This document shows positions 33,730 through 42,493 of a DNA stretch of 64,000 nt, in pieces (positions within the stretch are counted from its first letter, which is position 1; each line of letters starts with the position of its first letter). Origin of the DNA: CAZFPA01 sp964520975 (GTDB taxonomy: Bacteria > Bacillota > Negativicutes > Selenomonadales > Selenomonadaceae). The notes under the pieces were generated by a model. It saw only the letters and a list, made by a program, of their open reading frames with translations. It did not search any database and was not told the DNA's origin. Position numbers and translations under genes: made by a program. The DNA lies in contig CAZFPA010000003.1 in assembly GCA_964520975.1 (NCBI GenBank), forward strand, positions 1-64,000. Reading direction: 5' to 3'.

Positions 33730-34029
33730 ATGATGGACAAGGCGAGAGAAATGCTGGCAAATGGGCAGACGGACACGGTGGCAGGCGGACGCAAATTCAT
33801 TTACGTGGATAAGCGGGCCAGACTTTCTGAGGTAGACGGCAAAGAGCACTATACGGTCTATAAGCTGGACCGGGCTCTGACAGCAGAGGAACTATCCAAG
33901 CTGACAGCTGGTGAAGCCCCTTTCACCCTGGCAGGGATGCGCTTGCCCCGTGCCGTCAAGGTGAGTGAGTACCCGGCTTATGTCGCGAAGCATCAGAGCC
34001 GTGGGGATGACATCCAGGAATTTGGCTGA
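33730..34029 (+). CDS. Hypothetical protein (99 aa)
   Basis: This soluble, highly charged protein has no signal or membrane segment. It begins with a helical stretch and has a central HYTVYKLDRALTAEELSKLT segment. No family is recognised. AAGGGGAGAA lies upstream of ATG 33730 (with another ATG at once after it). It is a single-gene unit with a very strong terminator. The shared upstream motif links it with the universal stress gene. Confidence 0.75.
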   Translation: MMDKAREMLANGQTDTVAGGRKFIYVDKRARLSEVDGKEHYTVYKLDRALTAEELSKLTAGEAPFTLAGMRLPRAVKVSEYPAYVAKHQSRGDDIQEFG

Positions 34030-34036
34030 GCAAGGG

Positions 34037-34084
34037 AAAAATCCCGGTGGAACGCGAACGGAACTGCGTTCTACCGGGATTTTT
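34037..34084 (+). terminator. Intrinsic terminator
   Basis: AAAAATCCCGGT and ACCGGGATTTTT are the ends of a long stem with an inner GAACGC/GCGTTC pairing. Confidence 0.9.
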
Positions 34085-34251
34085 CTTTGGCGCAGACGGG
34101 GACAGCGTTCATAGAATACCTGGGCGGATGTCTATCCTGTGTACTTCTGGGGATCCCGTGTACGCTGTGCTGGATTTTACCTTGCTCCGCTTTTCACCGG
34201 GGGCGTATGATGGAAGGAGAAATGGTGTCAGGTAGAGAGGAAGGATGTAGG

Positions 34252-34986
34252 ATGACGACAGAGATAGAACAGCTGGCCGCGTTGCTGCAGACGAGCCGGA
34301 ATATTGTATTTTTTGGCGGGGCCGGCGTATCGACAGAATCCGGTATACCCGATTTTCGCAGTGCGCAGGGGCTTTGGAATGAAAAGCTGCAGATGAATTT
34401 CACCCCGGAGCAGCTTGTTTCGCATACCTTTTTCCTGCAGTATCCGGAGGAGTTTTTTTCCTTTTACCGGGCGAAACTGCTCTATCCGGAGGCACAGCCG
34501 AATGCCTGCCATCGGGCCCTGGCCAGGCTCGAGCAGGCGGGCCGTCTGCAGGCCATCGTTACCCAGAATATTGACGGGCTGCATCAGGCCGCGGGTTCCA
34601 AGTGCGTATTTGAACTGCATGGCTCGGTTCACCGCAACTACTGCATGGACTGCGGGGCCTTCTATCCGCTCGAATACATGCTGCAGACCAGCGGGATTCC
34701 TCGCTGTCAGAAATGCGGCGGTCGCGTGAAGCCCGATGTCGTGCTCTATGAGGAAGGACTGGATGCCGCTGTCATCGATGGTGCGGTGCAGGCCATCCGG
34801 GCGGCCGATGTGCTCATCATTGGCGGTACTTCGCTCGTGGTCTATCCGGCAGCCGGTCTCATCGATTACTTCCACGGGCGCGCGCTGGTGCTCATCAATA
34901 AAAGCAAAACGAGTGCGGATGCGCAGGCGGATCTGGTCATCCATGCACCCATTGGCCAGGTGCTTGGTGCGGCGGTGCAGGCGTAA
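34252..34986 (+). CDS. NAD-dependent protein deacylase (Sir2 family)
   Basis: The 244-residue sirtuin has the NAD-binding GAGVSTESGIPDFRSAQGLW, TQNIDGLH, the catalytic His in ELHGS, and a zinc site CMDC...CQKC. It removes acetyl or acyl groups from lysines. ATG 34252 is chosen for its size match to the family and the GAGGAAGGA site; the ORF runs open further upstream into a terminator region. It lies just upstream of groES. Confidence 0.92.
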   Translation: MTTEIEQLAALLQTSRNIVFFGGAGVSTESGIPDFRSAQGLWNEKLQMNFTPEQLVSHTFFLQYPEEFFSFYRAKLLYPEAQPNACHRALARLEQAGRLQAIVTQNIDGLHQAAGSKCVFELHGSVHRNYCMDCGAFYPLEYMLQTSGIPRCQKCGGRVKPDVVLYEEGLDAAVIDGAVQAIRAADVLIIGGTSLVVYPAAGLIDYFHGRALVLINKSKTSADAQADLVIHAPIGQVLGAAVQA

Positions 34987-35019
34987 AGTTTGTTTTTTTG
35001 ACTTTTTTTACAAAAACAC

Positions 35020-35048
35020 TTGATTTTTTTCGTAAAAGTATATATGAT
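35020..35048 (+). promoter_or_regulatory. groES-groEL promoter
   Basis: TTGATT at 35020-35025 and TATGAT at 35043-35048 have a 17-nt spacer. The CIRCE operator lies just downstream. Confidence 0.65.
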
Positions 35049-35059
35049 AAGAACTGTAG

Positions 35060-35086
35060 TTAGCACTCACATCGATTGAGTGCTAA
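35060..35086. promoter_or_regulatory. CIRCE operator (HrcA site)
   Basis: TTAGCACTC, nine bases, GAGTGCTAA is a perfect match to the CIRCE consensus. The repressor HrcA binds here to control the chaperonin operon. Confidence 0.97.
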
Positions 35087-35122
35087 CAAAGCAAACTTAT
35101 AAGATACGGGAGGAAGATCAAT

Positions 35123-35404
35123 ATGATTAAGCCATTAGGCGACAGAGTTGTCATTGAAGTTTCAGAAGGCGATGTAAAGACTGCAAGCGGCATTGTGCTG
35201 CCGGATACGGCAAAGGAAAAGCCGCAGAAGGGTACTGTAGTTGCAGTGGGCGCTGGTGAATATAAAGATGGTAATCGTGTACCGATGGATGTCAAAGTCG
35301 GTGATGCAGTCATCTTCTCGAAATATGCAGGCACGGAAGTAAAGGTGGATGGCAAGGATTATCTCGTTGTCCGTCAGAATGACATCCTGGCAATTGCTGA
35401 ATAA
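35123..35404 (+). CDS. groES: Co-chaperonin GroES (Cpn10)
   Basis: The 93-residue protein starts with KPLGDRVVIEV and shows the mobile loop around KTASGIVLPDTAKEKPQ. It caps the GroEL ring. GGGAGGAAG precedes the ATG, and groEL follows after 40 nt. Confidence 0.98.
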   Translation: MIKPLGDRVVIEVSEGDVKTASGIVLPDTAKEKPQKGTVVAVGAGEYKDGNRVPMDVKVGDAVIFSKYAGTEVKVDGKDYLVVRQNDILAIAE

Positions 35405-35444
35405 TTGATTTTAAGAAGTTTGAATAAATTGGAGGCTTTTGAAA

Positions 35445-37085
35445 ATGGCAAAACAGATTTTGTTTGATGAAGAAGCACGTCGTGCACTTGGCAAAGGTGT
35501 AGATGCACTGGCAAACGCAGTAAAGGTAACCCTTGGACCTAAGGGAAGAAACGTAGTTCTCGATAAGAAATTCGGCGCTCCGACCATCACCAACGATGGT
35601 GTGACGATTGCCCGTGACATCGAGCTCGAGGACCCGTTTGAAAATATGGGCGCACAGCTCGTGAAGGAAGTTGCTACGAAGACCAACGATATCGCTGGTG
35701 ATGGTACGACGACCGCAACCCTGCTCGCACAGGCTATGATTCACGAAGGTATGCGCAATGTAGCTGCCGGCGCGAATCCGATGATCCTCAAAAAGGGCAT
35801 CGAGACGGCTGTAAAGAAGCTGGTTGAGGAAATCAAGAGCACGGCTAAGCCAATCGAAAGCAAGGGCGCTATCGCGCAGGTTGCAACGATCTCCTCTGCG
35901 GATGAAGAAATCGGCAACTACATCGCTGACGCGATGGAAAAGGTCGGCAAAGACGGTGTCATCACGGTTGAAGAGTCGAAGGGCATGGATACGAACCTCT
36001 CCGTTGTCGAGGGCATGCAGTTCGATCGCGGCTACATCTCCCCGTACATGGTAACGGATACGGACAAGATGGAAGCTGTCCTCAATGATCCGTACATCCT
36101 CATCACGGACCGCAAGATTTCGGCAATCGCTGATATCCTTCCGGTACTTGAGAAGGTTGTAAAGCAGGGCAAAGAGCTCATGATCATCTCGGAGGATCTG
36201 GATGGCGAAGCGCTGGCTACCATCGTCGTGAACAAGCTCCGTGGCACTTTCAAGGCTCTGGCTGTCAAGGCTCCTGGCTTTGGCGATCGCCGCAAGGCTA
36301 TGCTCGAGGATATCGCAATCCTCACGGGCGGCCAGCTCATCACGGAGGAACTCGGCCGCAAGCTCGACAGCGTTGAGCTCGAAGATCTTGGCCGTGCTCG
36401 CCAGGTACGTGCTTCCAAGGAAGAGACGACTATCGTTGACGGCTATGGCGATAAGGATGCCATTGCTGCCCGCGTTGAGCAGATCAAGAAGCAGATCAAG
36501 GAAACCACTTCGGACTTCGATAAGGAAAAGCTCCAGGAACGCCTGGCTAAGCTCTCCGGCGGCGTAGCAGTCATCGAAATCGGTGCGGCTACCGAAGTTG
36601 AAATGAAGGATAAGAAGCTGCGCGTTGAGGATGCACTGAATGCAACCCGCGCTGCTGTTGAGGAAGGCATCGTTGCTGGCGGCGGCACGACTTTCATCGA
36701 CATTCTGCCGGCCCTGGATGATCTCAAGGCTGAAGGCGATGTCAAGACGGGTATCGCTATCGTTCGCCGGGCTATTGAAGAGCCGGTTCGTCAGATTGCC
36801 AACAATGCCGGTCTCGAAGGCTCGGTTGTTGTTGAGAACGTCAAGAAGTCCGGCAAGGGCATTGGCTTCAATGCGCTGGATGGCGAATACATCGACATGA
36901 TCCAGGCTGGTATCGTTGACCCGGCCAAGGTTACGCGTTCGGCACTGCAGAATGCAGCCAGCATCGCGGCTATGGTCCTCACGACCGAGACGCTCGTAGC
37001 TGACAAGCCGGAAAAGGCAGACCCGGCTGCAGCAGCCGGTGCAGCTGGCATGGGCGGCGGCATGGGCATGCCGGGCATGATGTAA
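35445..37085 (+). CDS. groEL: Chaperonin GroEL (Cpn60)
   Basis: The 546-residue chaperonin shows LGPKGRNVVLDKKFGAPTIT, the ATP-site DGTTTATLLAQA, and a Gly/Met-rich tail GMGGGMGMPGMM. It forms the folding chamber with GroES. ATG 35445 gives the standard AKQILFDEEAR start and has GGAGG upstream. Confidence 0.98.
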   Translation: MAKQILFDEEARRALGKGVDALANAVKVTLGPKGRNVVLDKKFGAPTITNDGVTIARDIELEDPFENMGAQLVKEVATKTNDIAGDGTTTATLLAQAMIHEGMRNVAAGANPMILKKGIETAVKKLVEEIKSTAKPIESKGAIAQVATISSADEEIGNYIADAMEKVGKDGVITVEESKGMDTNLSVVEGMQFDRGYISPYMVTDTDKMEAVLNDPYILITDRKISAIADILPVLEKVVKQGKELMIISEDLDGEALATIVVNKLRGTFKALAVKAPGFGDRRKAMLEDIAILTGGQLITEELGRKLDSVELEDLGRARQVRASKEETTIVDGYGDKDAIAARVEQIKKQIKETTSDFDKEKLQERLAKLSGGVAVIEIGAATEVEMKDKKLRVEDALNATRAAVEEGIVAGGGTTFIDILPALDDLKAEGDVKTGIAIVRRAIEEPVRQIANNAGLEGSVVVENVKKSGKGIGFNALDGEYIDMIQAGIVDPAKVTRSALQNAASIAAMVLTTETLVADKPEKADPAAAAGAAGMGGGMGMPGMM

Positions 37086-37119
37086 GCCCAATAAGCTGAA
37101 TATAGTATGATTTGCAGGG

Positions 37120-37163
37120 GGCTGTCGCAGAAAGTGTTTTTCACTCTGGCGACAGCCTCTTTT
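37120..37163 (+). terminator. Intrinsic terminator after groEL
   Basis: GGCTGTCGC and GCGACAGCC form the stem, followed by TCTTTTCC. Confidence 0.8.
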
Positions 37164-37293
37164 CCTGTGGTTATCTTTTTGTCTTAAGCACGCTATTTAC
37201 GAGGAAACAATATGGATCGGGCCGCATTTTGTGTATAGTCCATGCAAAAGCGGGAGGGCATCACGGACGGCTGCTGGCTGACGGGGAAAACTC

Positions 37294-37322
37294 TTGACTA
37301 TTGGAAAGATATACATTAGAAT
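37294..37322 (+). promoter_or_regulatory. glmS promoter
   Basis: TTGACT at 37294-37299 and TAGAAT at 37317-37322 are 17 nt apart. The predicted RNA leader is over 300 nt long. Confidence 0.6.
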
Positions 37323-37336
37323 ATGGAAAGGCAGTT

Positions 37337-37364
37337 GCAAAGGAGCACTCATGTGTTCCTTTGC
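37337..37364 (+). terminator. Terminator-like hairpin inside the glmS leader
   Basis: GCAAAGGAGCAC and GTGTTCCTTTGC form a 12-bp stem with a four-base loop and one G-U pair, followed by TTTATTT. It lies about 15 nt after the predicted transcript start and ahead of the ribozyme. Its T run is interrupted, so termination may be partial. Confidence 0.55.
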
Positions 37365-37458
37365 TTTATTTCTGCTTAAATATACGGAAGCTGGTTTCCT
37401 GTTGCCGGTGGAGGAAAAAAGAAAGGAGTTCTGTAGGGAAAGGATAGCATATTATCTT

Positions 37459-37600
37459 AGCGCGAGCTCTTGCCGTGGGCAAGAGGACGAGGAAGAGGTT
37501 GTCGAATTCATCAGCGGATGCCTCTCGGCCATGTCCGGTCGATAAAAACTGTTAAAGACGGCAGGTGACTGCCGGGACAAAGCAGCGGATAAGGATTAAA
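37459..37600 (+). ncRNA. glmS ribozyme/riboswitch
   Basis: Conserved blocks are present in order: the cleavage site before GCGCGAGC (after A37459), GACGAGGAAGAGG, TCGAATTCATC, AGCGGATGCCTCTCGG, and the 3' part GGCAGGTGACTGCCGGGAC. The RNA cuts itself in the presence of glucosamine-6-phosphate and destabilises the glmS message. The 3' limit is approximate. Confidence 0.93.
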
Positions 37601-37645
37601 CAGGAATACGAAAAATATAGAAGATTATTTGGAGGTTCTTGCATT

Positions 37646-39475
37646 ATGTGTGGTATTGTTGGTTATGTTGGAACGAAACAGGCAGCGCCGTTTCTTATAG
37701 AAGGCTTGACGAAGCTGGAGTATCGGGGTTATGACTCTGCCGGTATCGCAGTGTTTGATGGGGAAAAGATCCGCGTGGAAAAGAGCGTGGGCCGTTTGGC
37801 ATCCCTGAAGGAAAAAATCCATGGGAATGAGCCGCAGGGCGTCATCGGCATCGGCCATACGCGCTGGGCTACGCATGGGCGTCCGTCCGATCGCAACTCT
37901 CATCCGCATACGGACTGCACCGGTGATTTTGTTGTCGTGCATAACGGCATCATTGAGAATTACCTGGCGCTGAAGGAAGAGCTGCTGGAGAAGGGGCATG
38001 AATTCAAGTCCGAGACGGATACAGAAGTCATCGCTCATCTGCTGGAGGATGTCTACAAGGGAGATTTTGAGGCGGCTGTACGTGAAGTCCTGCGCCGTAT
38101 TGAAGGTTCCTATTCCCTGGTGTTCATGTCGCGTCATGATCCGGATTGTCTGATCTGCACCAAGCAGGATAACCCGCTGGTCATTGGCCTGGGTGACGGC
38201 GAGAACTTTGTCGCATCGGATATCCCGGCAATCATCGCCCATACGCGTCGGGCGTACATCATCAACGATGGTGAAATGGCAGTGGTCAGGAAGGATTCCG
38301 TCTGGATCACGAACCGTCAGGGTGAGCCGGTGACCAAGAAGGTATTTGAGGTCAACTGGAATGCTGAGGCAGCTGAAAAGGGCGGCTATGAGCACTTCAT
38401 GCTCAAGGAGATCCACGAGCAGCCGAAGGCCGTGCGCGATACCATGTCAGCCCGTATTGCCAAGGATGACACTGCGGTGGTCATGGATGAGCTGAAATGG
38501 ACGGAGGAATATCTGAATTCCTTCCACAAGATTTTCGTTGTTGCCTGTGGTACGGCTTATCATGCCGGACTCGTTGGCAAATACTATATCGAGCGCCTGG
38601 CCCGCATTCCGGTCGAGGTTGATGTCGCTTCGGAGTTCCGCTATCGTAAGCCGATCATCGACGATCAGACGCTGACTATCGTTGTGAGCCAGTCAGGTGA
38701 GACCATTGATACGCTTGCCGCTCTCAAGGAGGCTAAGCGCCTTGGTTCCAAGACCCTGGCAATCACGAATGTCGTAGGTTCCTCGATTGCCCGTGAGGCT
38801 GACCAGGTCATCTACACCTGGGCTGGTCCGGAGATTGCCGTTGCTTCCACCAAGGCCTACACGACACAGCTCATTACGGTCTTCCTGCTGGCTGTCTATA
38901 TGGCCGGCATCAAGAGAAGCCTGCCGCAAGAGCGCATCAAGGAGCTCCTGGGCATGCTGCGCCGGATTCCAGCGCAGATCAGTGAAACGCTTGAGGATGT
39001 AGAGCCCATCAAGACCTTTGCGAAGCAGTATGGCTTCAATGAGGATGTGTTCTTCATCGGCCGTGCGCTCGATTACGAGGTTGCGCTGGAGGGCTCGCTG
39101 AAGCTCAAGGAGATTTCCTATATCCATGCCGAGGCCTATGCGGCCGGTGAACTCAAGCATGGCACGCTGGCCCTGATCGTTGAGGGTGTACCGGTCATTG
39201 CACTGGCTACCCAGAAGAGCGTCTACGAGAAGACCCTGAGCAACATCAAGGAAGTCAAGGCCCGTGATGCAGTGGTCATCGGTGTGGCCGCGGCGGGTGA
39301 TGATGAGCTCGAGAAGTATGTGGACCATGTCATCAAGGTTCCGCAGACGGATGAGCTGCTGATTCCGCTGCTCACCGTGGTGCCGCTGCAGCTGCTCGCT
39401 TACTATGCAGCGATTACACGTGGCTGCGATGTCGATAAGCCGCGTAACCTGGCAAAATCTGTAACTGTAGAATAA
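37646..39475 (+). CDS. glmS: Glutamine-fructose-6-phosphate aminotransferase (isomerizing)
   Basis: The 609-residue enzyme makes glucosamine-6-phosphate for cell-wall synthesis. The start MCGIVGYVG provides the N-terminal Cys nucleophile of the glutaminase domain. Two SIS domains follow (residues ~290-430 and ~460-590), and it ends with the usual DKPRNLAKSVTVE. The GGAGG at 37631 sets ATG 37646. It is controlled by the ribozyme just upstream. Confidence 0.98.
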   Translation: MCGIVGYVGTKQAAPFLIEGLTKLEYRGYDSAGIAVFDGEKIRVEKSVGRLASLKEKIHGNEPQGVIGIGHTRWATHGRPSDRNSHPHTDCTGDFVVVHNGIIENYLALKEELLEKGHEFKSETDTEVIAHLLEDVYKGDFEAAVREVLRRIEGSYSLVFMSRHDPDCLICTKQDNPLVIGLGDGENFVASDIPAIIAHTRRAYIINDGEMAVVRKDSVWITNRQGEPVTKKVFEVNWNAEAAEKGGYEHFMLKEIHEQPKAVRDTMSARIAKDDTAVVMDELKWTEEYLNSFHKIFVVACGTAYHAGLVGKYYIERLARIPVEVDVASEFRYRKPIIDDQTLTIVVSQSGETIDTLAALKEAKRLGSKTLAITNVVGSSIAREADQVIYTWAGPEIAVASTKAYTTQLITVFLLAVYMAGIKRSLPQERIKELLGMLRRIPAQISETLEDVEPIKTFAKQYGFNEDVFFIGRALDYEVALEGSLKLKEISYIHAEAYAAGELKHGTLALIVEGVPVIALATQKSVYEKTLSNIKEVKARDAVVIGVAAAGDDELEKYVDHVIKVPQTDELLIPLLTVVPLQLLAYYAAITRGCDVDKPRNLAKSVTVE

Positions 39476-39481
39476 TATCGG

Positions 39482-39515
39482 AGAGGCACTGCTTTTAGCG
39501 GTGCCTCTTTTTATT
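39482..39515 (+). terminator. Intrinsic terminator after glmS
   Basis: GAGGCACTGC and GCGGTGCCTC with a TTTTA loop, then a T-rich run. Confidence 0.88.
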
Positions 39516-39528
39516 TTTGCCGAAGCAA

Positions 39529-39558
39529 TTGACAAGAAAGCCCGATTTGTAATATGAT
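39529..39558 (+). promoter_or_regulatory. guaB promoter
   Basis: TTGACA at 39529-39534 and TATGAT at 39553-39558 have an 18-nt spacer. The 70-nt leader holds a short GC-rich stretch around GGCCCC...GGCCGGCC. Confidence 0.65.
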
Positions 39559-39637
39559 ATTATACAATATCTAAGGACAGGCCCCGTTCGCAGAGGCCGG
39601 CCCAAGGGTCAAATTTAACAGAAAAGAAGGGTTTACG

Positions 39638-41140
39638 TTGGCATTTTATTTTGCAGAACCATCGCATACGTTTGGAGAGTACCTGCTGGTACCGGGTTAT
39701 TCATCGGATCAGTGCATCCCGGCAAACGTATCGCTGAAGACGCCGTTGGTAAAGTTCAGAAAAGGTGAAGAGCCGAAGATTTGCATGAACATACCGATGA
39801 CTTCCTCGATCATGCAGGCGGTATCGGATGATAACATGGCCATTGCCCTGGCAAAAGAGGGCGGGGTTTCCTTTATCTATGGTTCCCAGTCCATCGAGGC
39901 CGAGGCGGCTATGGTTGCCCGAGTCAAAAATTACAAATCTGGTTTTGTAAACAGCGACTCCAATATTAAGCCGACAACGACTCTGGGCGAGATTCTCGCA
40001 CTGAAGGATAAGACCGGACATTCCACCATGGCTGTTACCGAAGACGGTACGCCGACCGGCAAATTGCTGGGTATTGTGACCAGCCGTGATTACCGTGTCA
40101 CGCGCATGCCGATGGATACGAAGGCGGAGGCGTTCATGACCCCGTTCTCCAAGCTCATCTATGCGGATGCTGACACGACGCTGCCGCAGGCCAATGACCT
40201 CATCTGGGAGCACAAGCTCAACATGCTGCCGCTCGTTGACAAGAATCAGCGCCTGCGCTATATGGTCTTCCGCAAGGACTATACGGACAACAAGGAAAAT
40301 GAGCTTGAGCTCATCGACAGCAAGAAACGCTATATCGTAGGTGCCGGCATCAATACCCGTGACTACGCAGAGCGGGTACCGGCGCTCATCAAAGCCGGGG
40401 CGGATGCACTCTGCATCGATTCCTCGGAAGGTTTTTCTGAATGGCAGCGCATTACGCTCAAGTACATCCACGAGCATTTCGGTGAGGATGTAAAGGTAGG
40501 CGCGGGCAATGTGGTAGACCGGGAAGGCTTCCGTTTCCTGGCGGAGGCTGGTGCGGACTTCATCAAGGTCGGTATCGGCGGCGGTTCCATCTGCATCACG
40601 CGTGAAACCAAGGGCATTGGCCGTGGACAGGCTACGGCACTCATCGATGTCTGTGCGGCCCGTGATGAATACTATGAGGAGACCGGTGTCTACATTCCGG
40701 TATGCTCGGACGGCGGTATCGTGCATGACTATCACATGACGCTGGCTCTGGCTATGGGGGCTGATTTCATGATGCTGGGACGTTATTTCTCCCGCTTCGA
40801 TGAAAGCCCGACGGATAAGGTCAAGATCAATGGAACCTATTACAAGGAATACTGGGGCGAAGGATCGAACCGGGCCCGCAACTGGCAGCGTTACGATCTT
40901 GGCGGCGACCGCAAGCTTTCCTTTGAAGAGGGCGTAGATTCCTACGTGCCGTATGCTGGTCCGTTGAAGGACAATGTACACATCACGCTGAGCAAGATCC
41001 GCTCCACGATGTGCAACTGCGGCGCACTCACGATTGAAGAGCTGCAGCAGAAGGCGAAGCTTACGCTCGTCTCCTCGACAAGTATCGTCGAGGGCGGCTC
41101 GCATGATGTCATCCTGAAGGATAAGTTCTCCCGTGACTGA
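39638..41140 (+). CDS. guaB: IMP dehydrogenase, GGGSICITRE subtype
   Basis: The 500-residue enzyme oxidises IMP to XMP in GTP synthesis. It has a barrel interrupted by two CBS repeats (about residues 105-220). The catalytic loop reads IGGGSICITRETKGIGRGQA instead of the commoner GPGSICTTR, and the flap has YWGEGSNRARNWQRYDLGG. This version is the one also known from trichomonad parasites, whose gene is thought to be of bacterial origin. The start is TTG 39638, with GAAGGG upstream. Confidence 0.95.
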   Translation: MAFYFAEPSHTFGEYLLVPGYSSDQCIPANVSLKTPLVKFRKGEEPKICMNIPMTSSIMQAVSDDNMAIALAKEGGVSFIYGSQSIEAEAAMVARVKNYKSGFVNSDSNIKPTTTLGEILALKDKTGHSTMAVTEDGTPTGKLLGIVTSRDYRVTRMPMDTKAEAFMTPFSKLIYADADTTLPQANDLIWEHKLNMLPLVDKNQRLRYMVFRKDYTDNKENELELIDSKKRYIVGAGINTRDYAERVPALIKAGADALCIDSSEGFSEWQRITLKYIHEHFGEDVKVGAGNVVDREGFRFLAEAGADFIKVGIGGGSICITRETKGIGRGQATALIDVCAARDEYYEETGVYIPVCSDGGIVHDYHMTLALAMGADFMMLGRYFSRFDESPTDKVKINGTYYKEYWGEGSNRARNWQRYDLGGDRKLSFEEGVDSYVPYAGPLKDNVHITLSKIRSTMCNCGALTIEELQQKAKLTLVSSTSIVEGGSHDVILKDKFSRD

Positions 41141-41175
41141 TCGCCCTGGGCGGTGGTCTCGTATATAGAAAGGCA

Positions 41176-41221
41176 GAGAAGGACCTGGACTGTTTCGGCA
41201 GTACAGATCCTTCTTTTTTTT
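41176..41221 (+). terminator. Intrinsic terminator after guaB
   Basis: AGAAGGA and TCCTTCT plus an inner ACTG/CAGT pairing form the stem, followed by eight T. Confidence 0.85.
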
Positions 41222-41225
41222 GCTA

Positions 41226-41284
41226 TTGACAGGGGCAATTAAATTGTGTACAATCTAAACATAAAGATTGCACGCAATTTAATT
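41226..41284 (+). promoter_or_regulatory. Promoter and OhrR-like operator of the peroxide operon
   Basis: TTGACA at 41226-41231 and TACAAT at 41249-41254 form a strong promoter with a 17-nt spacer. A 19-bp inverted repeat, AATTAAATTGTGTACAATC at 41237-41255 against 41266-41284, matches at 17 of 19 positions. Each arm contains a CAATT/AATTG-type dyad like the known OhrR boxes. The left arm covers the -10, as expected for repression by the OhrR encoded in this operon. Confidence 0.8.
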
Positions 41285-41306
41285 TTACAAAATATGGAGG
41301 CGAATT

Positions 41307-42248
41307 ATGGCAAAGGAAGTACGAAGAAAAAACATGATCATTATCGGTGGCGGTATTGCAGGACTTACCGCGGCACTTTACGGCGGGCGCATGAATCTTG
41401 AGGTGCTGGTGCTCGAATCGGCGCTGGTGGGCGGGCAGATTGTCAACGCCACAGCCATTGAGAACTATCCGGGTTTTGCCTCCATAAAGGGCAGCGAGCT
41501 TGTTGCAACGGTACAGCAGCAGGCGGAGGCCTTCGGCGCTGTCATCGATGAATTTGACAGTATCGAGCGGGTCGATCTGGCCGCGCAGCCCAAGATTGTC
41601 GAGACGGAAGGCTATATCTATGAAACGGATGTTGTCATCCTGGCCTCGGGCATGACCCGGCGCAAGCTTCCGCTGGCCGAGGAGGCAAAGTATACGGGAC
41701 GGGGCGTCCATTACTGTGAGCTTTGTGACGGACACATGTACCAGGGGCGGACCATTGCTGTCATGGGGGGAGGCAACGCAGCGGTTGATGCGGCGAATTT
41801 CCTCACCAAATACGCGAAAAAGCTCTATCTGATCCAGCGTTCCGGACAGCTCCGGGCGGATGAAATATCGCAGCAGCGTCTGCGCGCGCATGCGCAGGTG
41901 GAGATCCTGCTCGATACGGAAATTCAGGCCCTGCAGGGCGAGGAACATCTGGAAGCTTTGGAACTTTTGGATAAGCCGAGCGGTGAAGTCCGCACACTGC
42001 CGGTGGATGGCCTTTTCGTGAATATCGGGGTGGTGCCGAATACCGCGATGTTTGCGCCGGCAATCGGGCTTTCACCGGATGGCCGTATCCTTGCCGGTGA
42101 GGATTGCCGGACGAATCTCCCTGGCGTCTATGCGGCGGGGGATGTGCGGGTAAAGCCGGTGCGTCAGCTCACGACCGCGGCGGCGGATGGTACGGTTGCG
42201 GCACTGCTGGCAGAAAAATATATTGAACAATTGAAGGAGGAAAAATAA
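41307..42248 (+). CDS. trxB: Thioredoxin reductase-like flavoprotein
   Basis: The 313-residue enzyme has the FAD-binding GGGIAGLTAALYGGR, a redox-active CELC at residues 137-140 (usual form CATC), the NADPH-binding GGGNAAVDAANFL, and the late GVYAAGDVR. It should pass electrons from NADPH to a small dithiol protein. The next gene, a glutaredoxin-like protein only 1 nt away, is the obvious partner. Confidence 0.92.
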   Translation: MAKEVRRKNMIIIGGGIAGLTAALYGGRMNLEVLVLESALVGGQIVNATAIENYPGFASIKGSELVATVQQQAEAFGAVIDEFDSIERVDLAAQPKIVETEGYIYETDVVILASGMTRRKLPLAEEAKYTGRGVHYCELCDGHMYQGRTIAVMGGGNAAVDAANFLTKYAKKLYLIQRSGQLRADEISQQRLRAHAQVEILLDTEIQALQGEEHLEALELLDKPSGEVRTLPVDGLFVNIGVVPNTAMFAPAIGLSPDGRILAGEDCRTNLPGVYAAGDVRVKPVRQLTTAAADGTVAALLAEKYIEQLKEEK

Positions 42249-42249
42249 T

Positions 42250-42480
42250 ATGGTTAAGGTGTATTCGATTACGAGCTGTCCCTGGTGTGATAAGGTGAAG
42301 AAATATCTGAAGGCGAACCATGTGGAGTTCGAGGAGCATAACATTGAGCTCGATGAGGCGGCGAAGGAAGAATGCTATCGCATTTCCGGAGATCTTGTGG
42401 TTCCGGTTACGACCGTCAATGGAAAAGACTATGTATTGAGCTTTGATAAGGCTAAGCTCGATGCCATGCTGGGGCTTTAA
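42250..42480 (+). CDS. Glutaredoxin-like protein
   Basis: This 76-residue thioredoxin-fold protein has a CPWC active site at the end of the first strand and the cis-Pro segment VVPVTTV. It is of the small NrdH/Grx type. Position between the flavoprotein reductase and glutathione peroxidase implies that it relays electrons between them. The stop-to-start gap with its reductase is 1 nt. Confidence 0.92.
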   Translation: MVKVYSITSCPWCDKVKKYLKANHVEFEEHNIELDEAAKEECYRISGDLVVPVTTVNGKDYVLSFDKAKLDAMLGL

Positions 42481-42493
42481 GGGGGAACCTTTG

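Noticed and set aside
34087..34251. N-terminal extension of the sirtuin with a hydrophobic segment
   Set aside because: The added stretch overlaps a terminator, lacks a ribosome site and would make the protein longer than the family; ATG 34252 has a good site.
35310..37091. 593-residue reverse-strand ORF opposite groEL
   Set aside because: Shadow of a highly conserved chaperonin gene with strong codon bias; no start site.
37294..37545. 83-residue ORF in the glmS leader
   Set aside because: It runs through the glmS ribozyme core, whose conserved bases explain the sequence; no good ribosome site is present.
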